A DNA stretch of 64,000 nucleotides from Oceanibacterium hippocampi. GTDB lineage: Bacteria; Pseudomonadota; Alphaproteobacteria; Sneathiellales; Sneathiellaceae. A program made the position numbers and the translations under genes. A model generated the notes under the pieces. It was not told the DNA's origin, ran no database searches, and saw only the letters and a list, made by a program, of their open reading frames with translations. Location of the stretch: contig NZ_FWFR01000002.1 in assembly GCF_900172325.1 (NCBI RefSeq), positions 496,001 through 560,000 on the forward strand. The letters are read 5' to 3'. Of this stretch, positions 37,683 to 47,159 are shown piece by piece. Position 1 is the stretch's first letter, and every line of letters starts with the position of its first letter.

Positions 37683-38669
37683 TCAGGTAACTTCGACTTG
37701 AACTCCGGGTACGCGCAGGTCCGCCGGCACGGCGGCGACTTCAGAATTGGTATTGGCGACCGGCGCAGGTGGTGCGACCGGGGCAACCGGTTCCACGGCA
37801 AGGCCGTCGCGCGACCCGCGCGCCGGCATCGTCAGCGGCCCGAGCGTCCCGAGATAGCCGTCAACGCCGGAATCGCGCCGGTAGACGGGAAAATCCACCG
37901 CCCGGTCGCGGAAACTCTTCAGCACCTGGCCGAGGCCGTTGGCGCCGGTCTCCCGCTGCCGGCGAACCCGCTCGAGGTCGATCTCCAGCGGGATGATCTC
38001 CTCGCCCTCGCCGGCCTGGTAGAGTACCTGCCCGGACGGGTCGACAACCCGCGAGCGGCCGACGCCGCCGGCGCCTAGGCCGTTGATGTCGAAAACGAAG
38101 CACTGGAACTGCGCCGCCGTCGCCTGGGCCATGGCAAGCTCGACCTCGCGGTCCGTGGTTCCGGTCAGGACGATGCGGAGCAGCACCTCCGCCCCCATTG
38201 AGGTGAGCGTCCGGGTGGTTTCCGGGAACCACATGTCGTAGCAGTTCGAGAGCCCGAAGCGGCCCACACCGGGCACATCGAAGACGCAGAACTCGGTGCC
38301 GCCGGAAACGCCCGCCTCATAGGGCAGGAACGGGAACATCTTGCGATAACGGGCGACCACCGTCCCTTGCGGATCGATCACCGAGGCAGTGTTGTAGACC
38401 CGGCCGTCGGCCGTCCGCTCGAAGATCGATCCGGGGATGAGCCAGATCCCGTGCCGCGCGGCGGCCTCGGCGAAGCTCTGCTCGGCCGGCGGCGGGAAGC
38501 TCTGTGCATGATGATGCAGCGGCCCGAAGGGGGCGAGTTCGCTGAAAATGATCATCTGCACCCAGGGAAAGCGCGCCATGCAGACATTGATCTTGTGGAT
38601 CATCGCTTCGACGTTCGGACGCGCCGCGTCGACTTGCATCTGGATACCGGCAATCGCGAAGGGAACCAT
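37683..38669 (-). CDS. Nitrilase-superfamily carbon-nitrogen hydrolase
   Basis: The 328-residue protein has the Glu-Lys-Cys triad of the family: Glu44 (IIFSELAPFG), Lys110 (ARYRKMFPF) and Cys143 (SNCYDMWFPET). The CYDxWFPE form is like N-carbamoylputrescine or beta-ureido amidases, so an amide or carbamoyl amine is a likely substrate. A Pro/Ala/Val-rich tail of about 45 residues follows the catalytic domain. The ATG at 38669 follows GGGAG. It is the first gene of the minus-strand cluster and stops 31 bp before the decarboxylase start. Whether it hydrolyses the product of the neighbouring ligase is inference. Confidence 0.85.
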   Translation of the reverse strand: MVPFAIAGIQMQVDAARPNVEAMIHKINVCMARFPWVQMIIFSELAPFGPLHHHAQSFPPPAEQSFAEAAARHGIWLIPGSIFERTADGRVYNTASVIDPQGTVVARYRKMFPFLPYEAGVSGGTEFCVFDVPGVGRFGLSNCYDMWFPETTRTLTSMGAEVLLRIVLTGTTDREVELAMAQATAAQFQCFVFDINGLGAGGVGRSRVVDPSGQVLYQAGEGEEIIPLEIDLERVRRQRETGANGLGQVLKSFRDRAVDFPVYRRDSGVDGYLGTLGPLTMPARGSRDGLAVEPVAPVAPPAPVANTNSEVAAVPADLRVPGVQVEVT

Positions 38670-38806
38670 CTCTACTCCCGATGCCGGGCAGCAATCCACC
38701 CGGCCGCTGTTGACAGAACGTCCGACCGGCGCACCGGTGAAAACCGCCCTTCCGCCGACGTCGTCATGTCGCCGGACGAAAGGGCACGGTCTTCACGCAG
38801 CGACCG

Positions 38807-41590
38807 TCAGCCTTGACCCGCGCCGGCCCCGACCGGTCGCGTCGCGCCGGCGGCGACACGCCGACGCTGAATGAAGACGATCAGGAGCAGCACAAGGACC
38901 GCCGGGATGAACATCAGGTACTTGGAGGGCTGCGAGATCGGCTGCAGGACCTTCAGGACTTCCTGGTCCCAGTCGAGCCCGGCCGCCTGGGCATCGGAAT
39001 CGAAGGCGACATCGTCGATGAAGATCTTCCCGTCCTCCTCGCGAAGGGTTATCCCGTCGTTCTTGAGCCGCTCGGTTCCGTCGGTCCCCGGACCGAGATG
39101 AAGCTGGGCGACGAACTCGATCGGATCGCCGATATCGTTGAGCCCGGCGACCCGGATCCGGAACGGCTCGCCCTCCGGCGCCGCGGCCGCCGCCTCGACG
39201 ATCTCGCCCGGCGCCCGTTCCGCGAACGGCGGATAGATCATGTCCATCCAGAAGCCCGGCCGGAACAGGGTGAAGGCGATGAGCAGCAGCGCCGCCGATT
39301 CCCAGTAGCGGTTGCGGGCCAGGAACCAGCCCTGGGTCGCCGCCGCGAAGAGCAGCATCGCGATCGTGGCGACGATGAAGATCCCGAAGCCGCCGATCCA
39401 GCCGACATTGATCAGCAGGAGGTCGGTGTTGAAGATGAACAGGAACGGCAGCGCCGCCGTGCGCAGGCTGTAGAAGAACGCGATCCCGCCGGTCTTGATC
39501 GGATCACCGCCCGAGACCGCCGCCGCCGCGAACGAGGCGAGTCCGACCGGTGGCGTCACGTCGGCCATGATGCCGAAGTAGAAAACGAAGAGATGGACCG
39601 CGATCAGGGGAACGATCAGGCCGTTCTGCTGGCCGAGCGTGACGATGACCGGGGCCAGCAGGGCCGATACCACGATATAGTTGGCCGTCGTCGGCAGCCC
39701 CATCCCGAGGATCAGCGAGAGGATGGCGGTCAGGAACAGGATCGCCATCAGGTTCCCGCCGGAGATCACCTCGACCACCTCGGCCAGCGCCGAACCGACG
39801 CCGGTCTGGCTGACCGCGCCGACGATGATGCCGGCGGTCGCCGTGGCGATGCCGATGCCGATCATGTTGCGCGCGCCGGCGATCAGGCCCTCGATCAGTT
39901 CGACGCTGCCGCGCTTGATCTGGCCACCCAGATCGCCCTCCTTCCGGAAGAACGCGAAGAGCGGGCGCTGGGTCAGCAGGATGAAGATCATGAAGGCCGA
40001 GGCCCAGAAGGCCGACAGGCCGGGCGACAGCCGGTCGATCATCAGCGCCCACACGAGGACGACGACCGGCAGCAGGAAATGCAGCCCGGACTTCACCGTC
40101 GGGCCGGGCAGCGGCAGCTTCTGGACGGGCGCGTTCGGATCCTCGAGATGAAGTTCCGGGTAGCGCGAACTGAAAGCGACGAGCCCGACATAGACCGCGA
40201 CGAGGAGCGCGAAGACGATCCAGCTCGCCGCCTCGCCGAAGGCGGGCCGCATCCAGCCCATGCCGTAATAGACCGCGAAGGAAACGGCGCAGAGGACCAG
40301 CACGCCGAACAGGAAGCCGACGACCCGTACGACCCAGGGCTTCGGCTCGACCGGCCGCGGCAGGCCTTCCATGCCCGCCTTCATCGCCTCCAGATGGACG
40401 ATATAGACGAGCGCGATATAGGAAATCAGGGCCGGGACAAAGGCGTGCTTGACGACCTCGAAATAGGAAATGCCGACATACTCGACCATCAGGAAGGCGG
40501 CAGCGCCCATCACCGGCGGCATGATCTGGCCGTTCACCGAGGAGGCCACCTCGACCGCGCCCGCCTTCTCGGCGGAGAAGCCGACCCGTTTCATCAGCGG
40601 AATGGTGAAGGTGCCGGTGGTCACCACGTTGGCGATCGAGGAGCCGGAAATCAGCCCGGTCATCGCCGATGAGACGACGGCGGCCTTGGCCGGCCCGCCG
40701 CGCATGTGGCCCATCAGCGAGAAGGCGACCTGGATGAAGTAGTTGCCGGCCCCCGCCTTGTCGAGCAAGGCACCGAACAGCACGAACAGGAAGACGAAGC
40801 TGGTCGAGACGCCGAGCGCGATGCCGAACACGCCCTCGGTCGTCACCCAGTGATGGTTGATGACCTCGTTCAGCGAGTTGCCCTTGTGGGCGATGATCGA
40901 CGGCATGTAGGGGCCGAGGAAGGTGTAGACCAGGAACACCGAGGCGACGATCATCAGCGCCGGGCCGAGCGAACGCCGCGTTGCCTCGAGCAGCAGGATT
41001 ATGCCGATCATGCCGACGACCAGATCCTGGAAGATCGGCGCGCCGGGACGACCCGAAAGATCCCGGTAGAAGATGAACAGGTAAAGCGCACAGAAGGCGC
41101 CGACCAGTGCGAGACCCCATTCCCAGGCGGGAATCCGGTTCTTCGGCGAGCCGAGGACGATCGACACCGCGACGGCGCCGACGATCAGTGCCGGGATCCA
41201 GACCGGCATCGTCCCTTCCCCGCCGATCCAGAACAGGATGCCGAGCAGGACCGGCACGCCGATGCCGAGGATCAGCTGGAACACCGAGCGCGCCGCCGGG
41301 TAGGCGAGGAAGGCGAGCGTCACCGCGAAGGCGAGATGGATCGACCGTGCCTGGGTGTCGTTGAAGACGCCGAAGTCGAAGATGAAGGGCAGCGGCGAGG
41401 CGAACCAGAGCTGGAACAGCGACCAGGCGAGTGCCAGGCCCAGTATCGCCTTCGCGGCGAAACCGTCCGGCGAGCGCCCGCCGGTATCGGAGGATGCGAC
41501 CAGTTCGTCGATCTCTGCCTGGCTCAGACCGCCGTGTCCGGCGCCTTCCTGTTCGACCCGAGATGCCTGCTGTTGGTCTTTTCTTGTCAT
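38807..41590 (-). CDS. TAXI-type TRAP transporter fused permease (DctQM fusion)
   Basis: The 927-residue membrane protein joins a DctQ-like N-terminal part (residues about 50-250) to a DctM-like part. DctM motifs include SSAMTGLISGSSIANVVTTG, GQIMPPVMGAAAFLMVEYVG and LGMGLPTTANYIVVSALLA. Several C-terminal membrane helices and a soluble segment (EGEPFRIRVAGLNDIGDPI) follow, as in many fused TAXI permeases. It works with the binding protein encoded just upstream. The stop lies 137 bp from the start of the nitrilase-type gene, so the transporter is read before that cluster in the same direction. Confidence 0.92.
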   Translation of the reverse strand: MTRKDQQQASRVEQEGAGHGGLSQAEIDELVASSDTGGRSPDGFAAKAILGLALAWSLFQLWFASPLPFIFDFGVFNDTQARSIHLAFAVTLAFLAYPAARSVFQLILGIGVPVLLGILFWIGGEGTMPVWIPALIVGAVAVSIVLGSPKNRIPAWEWGLALVGAFCALYLFIFYRDLSGRPGAPIFQDLVVGMIGIILLLEATRRSLGPALMIVASVFLVYTFLGPYMPSIIAHKGNSLNEVINHHWVTTEGVFGIALGVSTSFVFLFVLFGALLDKAGAGNYFIQVAFSLMGHMRGGPAKAAVVSSAMTGLISGSSIANVVTTGTFTIPLMKRVGFSAEKAGAVEVASSVNGQIMPPVMGAAAFLMVEYVGISYFEVVKHAFVPALISYIALVYIVHLEAMKAGMEGLPRPVEPKPWVVRVVGFLFGVLVLCAVSFAVYYGMGWMRPAFGEAASWIVFALLVAVYVGLVAFSSRYPELHLEDPNAPVQKLPLPGPTVKSGLHFLLPVVVLVWALMIDRLSPGLSAFWASAFMIFILLTQRPLFAFFRKEGDLGGQIKRGSVELIEGLIAGARNMIGIGIATATAGIIVGAVSQTGVGSALAEVVEVISGGNLMAILFLTAILSLILGMGLPTTANYIVVSALLAPVIVTLGQQNGLIVPLIAVHLFVFYFGIMADVTPPVGLASFAAAAVSGGDPIKTGGIAFFYSLRTAALPFLFIFNTDLLLINVGWIGGFGIFIVATIAMLLFAAATQGWFLARNRYWESAALLLIAFTLFRPGFWMDMIYPPFAERAPGEIVEAAAAAPEGEPFRIRVAGLNDIGDPIEFVAQLHLGPGTDGTERLKNDGITLREEDGKIFIDDVAFDSDAQAAGLDWDQEVLKVLQPISQPSKYLMFIPAVLVLLLIVFIQRRRVAAGATRPVGAGAGQG

Positions 41591-41698
41591 TGACGCGCCT
41601 CCCCGATGCCGGCGGCGTCATCCCGGCCGGCTCGCGCCGGACCTGAGAATGTCACCGGGCGTCCGCCGGTCTTGTTCGATGTACCGGATCCGCGATCG

Positions 41699-41730
41699 CG
41701 GGCCGGCCGGGTCTTCCGACGGCCGGCCCG
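41699..41730 (-). terminator. Intra-operon hairpin after the TAXI binding-protein gene
   Basis: CGGGCCGGCC / GGCCGGCCCG is a perfect 10-bp stem with a 12-base loop. It lies between the binding-protein stop (41754) and the permease start (41590) on the minus-strand transcript. There is no T-tract. The position matches the hairpins after ydcS, dctP and urtA. Confidence 0.6.
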
Positions 41731-41753
41731 GATCGGTCATGCATGGTCCGGAC

Positions 41754-42716
41754 TTACATCCAGCCCTTTTCCTTGTAGTAACGGGCCGCACCAGGGTGCA
41801 GCGGCGCCGACAGGTTGTTGGTGATCATCTTCGCCGGATCGAGATTGGCGAAAGCCGGATGCAGGCCCTTGAAGCGATCGAAATTGTCGAACACGGCCTT
41901 GACGATCTGGTAGATCGTCTCGTCGTCGGTCTTGGTCGAGGACACGAAGGTCGCGCCGACGCCGAAGGTCTGGACGTCCGCGTCGGTGCCCTTGTACATG
42001 CCGCCCGGAATGGTCGCGGAGGCGTAATAGGCATTGTCGCCGATCAGCTTGTCGACGGCGGCGCCGGTCACCGGGATCACCTTGGCGTCGCAGGACGTGG
42101 TCGCTTCCTGGATCGAGCCGTTCGGATGGCCGACGGTGAAGATGATCGCGTCGACCTTGTTGTCGCACAGCGCCTGGGACTGCTCGGCCGACTTCAGCTC
42201 GGAAGCGAGCGCGAAATCATCCATCGTCCAGCCCATGGCCCCCATCAGCACTTCCATGGTGCCGCGCTGCCCGGAGCCGGGATTGCCGACATTGACGCGC
42301 TTGCCCTTCAGATCGTCGAACGTGTTGATGCCGGCGTCGGCGCGGGCGACGACCGTGAACGGCTCCGGATGAACCGAAAAGACCGCGCGCAGGTCCGGAT
42401 TGGCGCCCTGCTCCTCGAATTTCGAGGTGCCGTGGTAGGCGTGATACTGCCAGTCGGACTGGGCCACGCCCATGTCCATGTCACCGGCGCGAATGGCGTT
42501 GAGATTGGCCACCGAGCCGCCGGTCGACGGGGCCGTGCACTTGATGTTGTGCTTGGACTGTCCGCGATTCACCAGCTTGCAGATGGACTGACCCACGACG
42601 TAGTAGACCCCCGTCTGCCCACCCGTGCCGACGGTGACGAATTTCTCCTCCGCCATCGCACCGGTCGCCCCGGCGAAGAATACCGCGGCGAGCGCCGCAC
42701 CAGTAATGAATCGCAT
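41754..42716 (-). CDS. TAXI-family TRAP transporter solute-binding protein
   Basis: The 320-residue periplasmic protein has a signal peptide (residues 1-22, ending TGAMA). The TAXI family start FVTVGTGGQTGVYYVVGQSIC and the blocks NLNAIRAGDMDMGVAQSDWQ and GKRVNVGNPGSGQRGTMEVLMGAMG identify it. TAXI proteins bind glutamate or other small organic ligands; the ligand here is not evident. The neighbouring decarboxylase cluster makes an amino acid or amino-acid derivative possible, which is inference. Confidence 0.93.
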   Translation of the reverse strand: MRFITGAALAAVFFAGATGAMAEEKFVTVGTGGQTGVYYVVGQSICKLVNRGQSKHNIKCTAPSTGGSVANLNAIRAGDMDMGVAQSDWQYHAYHGTSKFEEQGANPDLRAVFSVHPEPFTVVARADAGINTFDDLKGKRVNVGNPGSGQRGTMEVLMGAMGWTMDDFALASELKSAEQSQALCDNKVDAIIFTVGHPNGSIQEATTSCDAKVIPVTGAAVDKLIGDNAYYASATIPGGMYKGTDADVQTFGVGATFVSSTKTDDETIYQIVKAVFDNFDRFKGLHPAFANLDPAKMITNNLSAPLHPGAARYYKEKGWM

Positions 42717-43034
42717 TTTGCAAGTCTCCCTTCATAGTCGTGTCTCCGACGCCTTCCGCCGATCGACGGAAGATCGTCGCATTTCGCGGGCCGGAACCCG
42801 GAACGGGACGCGGCTGCACTTGCCGTTTCCCGGTTCCCATGCGACATCGCGGCAATTGCCTTACCTGTCCGCATGGCTGTATTGCCAATCAGCATAGCAC
42901 TATCAAAGGTAATGTTGCGAGCGCCCCGATGGCGGTCATTGGGAGTCGCGATAGTTGCGCCGCGGCAATGGTTCTCCCGGCGGCTTTCGCGTAACGTATC
43001 CAGCCTGTCGCGTCCCGAGCGGAGATTGAGAGAG
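42717..43034. other. 318-bp divergent intergenic region
   Basis: No gene is seen here. The region separates the TAXI operon (minus) and maeB (plus), so it carries both promoters. The AT-richer part is 42880-42920. Nothing else stands out. Confidence 0.7.
42879..42906 (-). promoter_or_regulatory. Possible sigma-70-like promoter for the TAXI operon
   Basis: On the minus strand TTGATA (42906-42901) and CAATAC (42884-42879) are separated by 16 bp in the AT-richest part of the gap. The -10 match is weak. Predicted start would leave a leader of about 155 bases. Confidence 0.3.
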
Positions 43035-45338
43035 ATGCCGAGCAATATTTCTGACGACCTGCGTGCGGGCGCGCTTTTCTATCACGCCGAGCCCCGGCCC
43101 GGGAAAATCGAGGTCGTCCCGACCAAGCCGCTCGGCAATCAGCGCGATCTGGCGCTCGCCTATTCCCCGGGGGTCGCGGCCGCCTGCGACGCCATCGTGG
43201 ACGACCCCGCCCAGGCCGCCCGCATGACCGCGCGCGGCAACCTGGTCGCGGTGATATCGAACGGCACCGCCGTCCTCGGGCTCGGCAATATCGGGCCGCT
43301 GGCCGCCAAGCCGGTGATGGAGGGCAAGGCGGTCCTGTTCAAGAAATTCGCCGCCATCGACGTCTTCGATATCGAGGTCGACTGTCAGGACGTCGACCTG
43401 TTCTGCAACGTCGTCGCGACCCTCGAACCGACCTTCGGCGGGATCAACCTGGAGGACATCAAGGCGCCGGAATGCTTCGAGATCGAGGACCGGCTGAAGA
43501 AGCGCATGAAGATCCCGGTCTTCCATGACGACCAGCACGGCACCGCGATCATCGTCGCCGCGGCCGTCCTGAACGGGATGGACGTCGCCGGCAAGAAGCT
43601 CTCCGAGGCGAAGATCGTCGCCTCCGGCGCCGGCGCGGCGGCGCTCGCCTGCCTCAACCTGCTGATCTCGCTCGGCGCGAAGCGGGAGAATATCTACGTC
43701 ACCGATATCGAGGGCGTCGTCTACGAGGGCCGCGAGATACTCATGGACCGCTGGAAGGCCGCCTTCGCGCAGGCCACCGACGCCCGCGTGCTGGCCGACG
43801 TCATCCCGGACGCCGATGTCTTTCTCGGGCTTTCCGCCGGCGGTGTCCTGAAACCGGAAATGCTGCAGACGATGGCGCCCAACCCGCTCGTCCTGGCGCT
43901 CGCCAACCCGGTCCCGGAAATCATGCCGGACCTTGCCCGCGTGACCCGCCCCGACGTGATGATCTGCACCGGCCGATCGGATTTTCCCAACCAGGTCAAC
44001 AACGTGCTCTGCTTCCCCTACATGTTCCGGGGCGCCCTCGATGTCGGCGCGACGGCGATCAACGAGGCGATGAAGCACGCCGCCGTCCGCGCCATCGCGG
44101 CACTTGCCCACGCGGCGCCGTCCGATATCGCGGCCAAGGCCTACGGCGGCGACGCCAAGCTGTTCGGCCGGGAATCCCTGATTCCCTCTCCGTTCGAGCC
44201 GCGCCTGATCCTGGAAATTGCCCCGGCGGTCGCCCGCGCGGCCATGGAAAGCGGCGTCGCGACCCGGCCGATCGAGGATTTCGACGCCTACCGGGACCGC
44301 CTGAACCGCTTCGTCTATCGCTCCGGCCTGATCATGAAGCCGATCTTCGCCCAGGCAAAGACCGCGCCGCAGCGGGTCGTCTATGCCGAGGGCGAGGACG
44401 AGCGCGTGCTGCGCGCCGCGCAGGTCGCCCTCGAGGAAGGCATCGCGCGGCCGATCCTCATCGGCCGTCCCGAGGTCGTCCAGGCCCGCATCGACCGCTT
44501 CGGCCTGTCGATCCGTCCGGGCAACGATTTCGAGGTCGTCAATCCGGAAAGCGATCCGCGCTATCGCGACTATGTCGACACCTACCTGGAAAGCTCCTGG
44601 CGCAACGGCGTGACCGCCGACAGGGCGCGTACCATCGTCCGCACGCGGCCGACCGTGATCGCCGCGCTGGCCCTTCAGCGGGGCGACGCGGACGCCATGA
44701 TCTGCGGCCTCGAAGGGCGCTTCGACCGCCACCTCGACCACATCCGCACGGTGCTCGGCCTCGCCTCCGGGGTGCGGGACTTCTCGACGCTCAGCCTGAT
44801 CATCCTCGACCGTGGCGCGCTCTTCATCGCCGATACCTATGTCAGCTTCGACCCGAGCGTCGAGGAACTGGCCGAGACGGCGATCCTCGCGGCCGGCCAG
44901 GTCAAGCGCTTCGGGATCGTGCCGAAGATCGCGCTGCTCTCCCATTCCGCCTTCGGCAGCGCCAACACGCCGACGGCGATCAAGATGCGGGAAGCCGCCG
45001 CGCGCATCCGCGCCGCCGCGCCGGACCTGGAGGTCGAGGGCGAGATGCACGGCGATGCGGCCTTCGACGAGGCCTATCGCGCCCGCTCCTTCCCGCTCTC
45101 GCAGCTGACCGGCGAGGCCAACATCCTGATCATGCCGAACCTCGACGCCGCCAATATCTCGTACCAGCTGCTGAAATCGCTCGGCGGCGCGCTACCGGTC
45201 GGGCCGATCCTCATCGGCGCCGCCAAGCCGGCCCATATCCTGACCCCGTCGGTGACCGCGCGCGGCGTCGTCAACATGACGGCGCTGGCCGTCGTCGAGG
45301 CGCAGCAGGGCACCTCACCGGTCGTCGCCGAGGCCTGA
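43035..45338 (+). CDS. maeB: MaeB, NADP-dependent malic enzyme with phosphotransacetylase-like domain
   Basis: The enzyme converts malate to pyruvate and CO2 with NADP+. The 767-residue protein has a malic domain (residues 1 to about 430: [55 protein letters not shown]) and a C-terminal phosphotransacetylase-like domain (from about 440: [41 protein letters not shown]). The C-terminal domain is usually regulatory in MaeB. The ATG at 43035 is chosen because the protein family begins there; upstream frame is non-coding. The acyl-CoA dehydrogenase gene follows after 23 bp. Confidence 0.95.
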   Translation: MPSNISDDLRAGALFYHAEPRPGKIEVVPTKPLGNQRDLALAYSPGVAAACDAIVDDPAQAARMTARGNLVAVISNGTAVLGLGNIGPLAAKPVMEGKAVLFKKFAAIDVFDIEVDCQDVDLFCNVVATLEPTFGGINLEDIKAPECFEIEDRLKKRMKIPVFHDDQHGTAIIVAAAVLNGMDVAGKKLSEAKIVASGAGAAALACLNLLISLGAKRENIYVTDIEGVVYEGREILMDRWKAAFAQATDARVLADVIPDADVFLGLSAGGVLKPEMLQTMAPNPLVLALANPVPEIMPDLARVTRPDVMICTGRSDFPNQVNNVLCFPYMFRGALDVGATAINEAMKHAAVRAIAALAHAAPSDIAAKAYGGDAKLFGRESLIPSPFEPRLILEIAPAVARAAMESGVATRPIEDFDAYRDRLNRFVYRSGLIMKPIFAQAKTAPQRVVYAEGEDERVLRAAQVALEEGIARPILIGRPEVVQARIDRFGLSIRPGNDFEVVNPESDPRYRDYVDTYLESSWRNGVTADRARTIVRTRPTVIAALALQRGDADAMICGLEGRFDRHLDHIRTVLGLASGVRDFSTLSLIILDRGALFIADTYVSFDPSVEELAETAILAAGQVKRFGIVPKIALLSHSAFGSANTPTAIKMREAAARIRAAAPDLEVEGEMHGDAAFDEAYRARSFPLSQLTGEANILIMPNLDAANISYQLLKSLGGALPVGPILIGAAKPAHILTPSVTARGVVNMTALAVVEAQQGTSPVVAEA

Positions 45339-45361
45339 GCCATCGACACCCCGCGAACGCC

Positions 45362-46510
45362 ATGACCCAGCCGAGCCTCTATTTCAACGAGACCCACGAC
45401 ATGCTGCGCCAGCAGCTCCGCCGCTTCGTCCAACGCGAGGTGCTGCCGCACGGCGAGACATGGGAGAAGGACGGCATGGTGCCCCGCGCCGTCCTGCGGC
45501 GGATGGGCGAACTCGGCTTTCTCGGGATCCGCCATCCGGAGTCCCATGGCGGGTCCGGCCTCGACACACTCGCCTCGGTCGTGCTGGCGGAGGAACTCGG
45601 ACGCTCCTCCTTCGGCGGCTTCGCGATCACCGTGCTCGTCCATACCGATATGGCCTCGCCCCACCTCGCCAATGCGGGCATTGCCGAACAGCTCGCCCGC
45701 TACATGCCCGACATCGTCGCCGGGAAGGCGATCACCGCGGTCGCGATCACCGAGCCCGACGCCGGTTCGGATGTCGCCGGCATGCGCACGCGGGCCCGCC
45801 CGGATGGCGACGACTGGGTGATCGACGGGACCAAGATGTTCATCACCAACGGCGTCCACGCGGACCTCTATTTCGTCGCCGCCCGCACGGATCCGGACGC
45901 CCGCGGATCGCGCGGCATCACAATCTTCATCGTCGAGAAGGGCATGGCGGGTTTCCGCGTCGGCCGCGCGCTCGACAAGATGGGCTGGCGCAGTTCGGAC
46001 ACCGCCGAGCTCGTCTTCGAGGGCTGCCGGGTGCCGAAGGCGAACATTCTCGGCGCGGAGAATCGCGGCTTCTATGCGGTCATGCAGAATTTCCAGAACG
46101 AGCGCACCGTGCTCGGCGCCCAGGCCCTCGGCGAGGCCGACAAGGCGCTCGAGATGACGCTCGCCTACGTGCGCGAGCGCCGTGCCTTCGGCGCCCCGCT
46201 ATGGGACAAGCAGGCAATCCGCCAGCGCCTGGCGCTTCGCCAGGCCGAGGTCGCGGCGGCCCGGCAACTCGTCTATCACGCCGCCTGGCTCGATGCCCGG
46301 GGCCAGGACTGCGTCAAGGAGGTCTCGATGGTCAAGGCGCTCTGCGGCGAACTGGTCAACCGGGTGATGTACGACTGCCAGCAGTTCCATGGCGGCTTCG
46401 GCTACATGCGCGAGGCCGCAATCGAACGCATGGTCCGCGATGCCCGGGTGCAGGCGATCGGCGGCGGCGCCACCGAGGTGATGCTCGAGGAAATCGCCAA
46501 GCGGATCTGA
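45362..46510 (+). CDS. Acyl-CoA dehydrogenase family protein
   Basis: The 382-residue flavoprotein has the three usual ACAD domains: N-terminal helices, the middle sheet domain (VAITEPDAGSDVAGMRTRA, DGTKMFITNGVHADLYFVAA), and the C-terminal helical domain (YVRERRAFGAPLWDKQAIR, FHGGFGYMREAAIERMVRDARV). The position that carries the catalytic Glu in medium-chain enzymes (IYEGT) reads IGGGA, as in enzymes that take the base from another helix. The substrate cannot be set. It probably shares a transcript with maeB. Confidence 0.9.
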   Translation: MTQPSLYFNETHDMLRQQLRRFVQREVLPHGETWEKDGMVPRAVLRRMGELGFLGIRHPESHGGSGLDTLASVVLAEELGRSSFGGFAITVLVHTDMASPHLANAGIAEQLARYMPDIVAGKAITAVAITEPDAGSDVAGMRTRARPDGDDWVIDGTKMFITNGVHADLYFVAARTDPDARGSRGITIFIVEKGMAGFRVGRALDKMGWRSSDTAELVFEGCRVPKANILGAENRGFYAVMQNFQNERTVLGAQALGEADKALEMTLAYVRERRAFGAPLWDKQAIRQRLALRQAEVAAARQLVYHAAWLDARGQDCVKEVSMVKALCGELVNRVMYDCQQFHGGFGYMREAAIERMVRDARVQAIGGGATEVMLEEIAKRI

Positions 46511-46540
46511 TTGCGGCGTAGCGCCCTGCCGGGCACGAAA

Positions 46541-46572
46541 AAGGCCGGTGTCAGAGGGGAGACACCGGCCTT
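46541..46572 (-). terminator. Rho-independent terminator for the DoxX gene
   Basis: AAGGCCGGTGTC / GACACCGGCCTT is a perfect 12-bp stem with an 8-base loop. Read on the minus strand it is followed by a T run (TTTTTC), so it ends the doxX transcript; it may also stop the convergent acyl-CoA dehydrogenase message. Confidence 0.85.
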
Positions 46573-46623
46573 CCGTCGCGACAGACTACGCGTCCTGCGC
46601 TACTCACTACATCGTTCTACGCG

Positions 46624-47100
46624 TCAGACCTCGCGGCCGATCACCCGGTCCAGCGAAAAACGTCCGCCGCCCTGGAACAGCACGGCCAGCGCCATCAGGC
46701 CCCAGAACAGCGGCATCTCGAAGCCGGCACTGTTCCACGCATAGCCGTTCGGCAGGTGGATCGTGAAGGCGACCGCCATGAAGACGACCACCGCCGCCGC
46801 CACCGGGCGGGTCAGGAGGCCCAGGATCAGCGCGATCCCGCCGAAGAATTCCAGCAGGCCGACGAGTGCGGCGAAGACGATTCCGGGCTCGAAACCGATC
46901 GAGGCGAAATACTGCCCGGTCCCTTCGAGACCGTAACCGCCGAACCAGCCGAACAGCTTCTGGGCGCCGTGCGGGATCAGCAGCGCGCCGGTGACAACGC
47001 GGACGAGGAGTGGCGCGAGCGGCGCCAGGCCCTGCCAGAGCGGCGCCAGGACCGGCACGATCGGGCGGGGGGCGGACAGGTCGGCAGTACGACTATTCAT
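46624..47100 (-). CDS. DoxX-family membrane protein
   Basis: The 158-residue protein has about four membrane segments and the DoxX hallmark LLVRVVTGALLIPHGAQKLFGWFGG in two parts, with LLEFFGGIALILGLLTRP in the second half. The ATG at 47100 follows AGGAG; a TTG at 47106 is less likely. DoxX proteins are small membrane proteins linked to redox or stress functions, with no firm biochemical role. It lies downstream of a pirin gene in the same direction, and the two are probably co-transcribed. Confidence 0.9.
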   Translation of the reverse strand: MNSRTADLSAPRPIVPVLAPLWQGLAPLAPLLVRVVTGALLIPHGAQKLFGWFGGYGLEGTGQYFASIGFEPGIVFAALVGLLEFFGGIALILGLLTRPVAAAVVVFMAVAFTIHLPNGYAWNSAGFEMPLFWGLMALAVLFQGGGRFSLDRVIGREV

Positions 47101-47159
47101 GATCAATCTCCTTCTGTTCGGTTGCGCGGGCAGCCCGCGAATGCATGTCGGGACGGCGC

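Noticed and set aside
37683-38669. A full arginine to agmatine to N-carbamoylputrescine to putrescine pathway
   Set aside because: The amidase motif fits, but no agmatine deiminase is present and the ATP-grasp and C45 genes are unexplained by that pathway.
42936-45050. Minus-strand open frame of about 704 codons
   Set aside because: It is antisense to maeB, whose malic and phosphotransacetylase motifs are complete.
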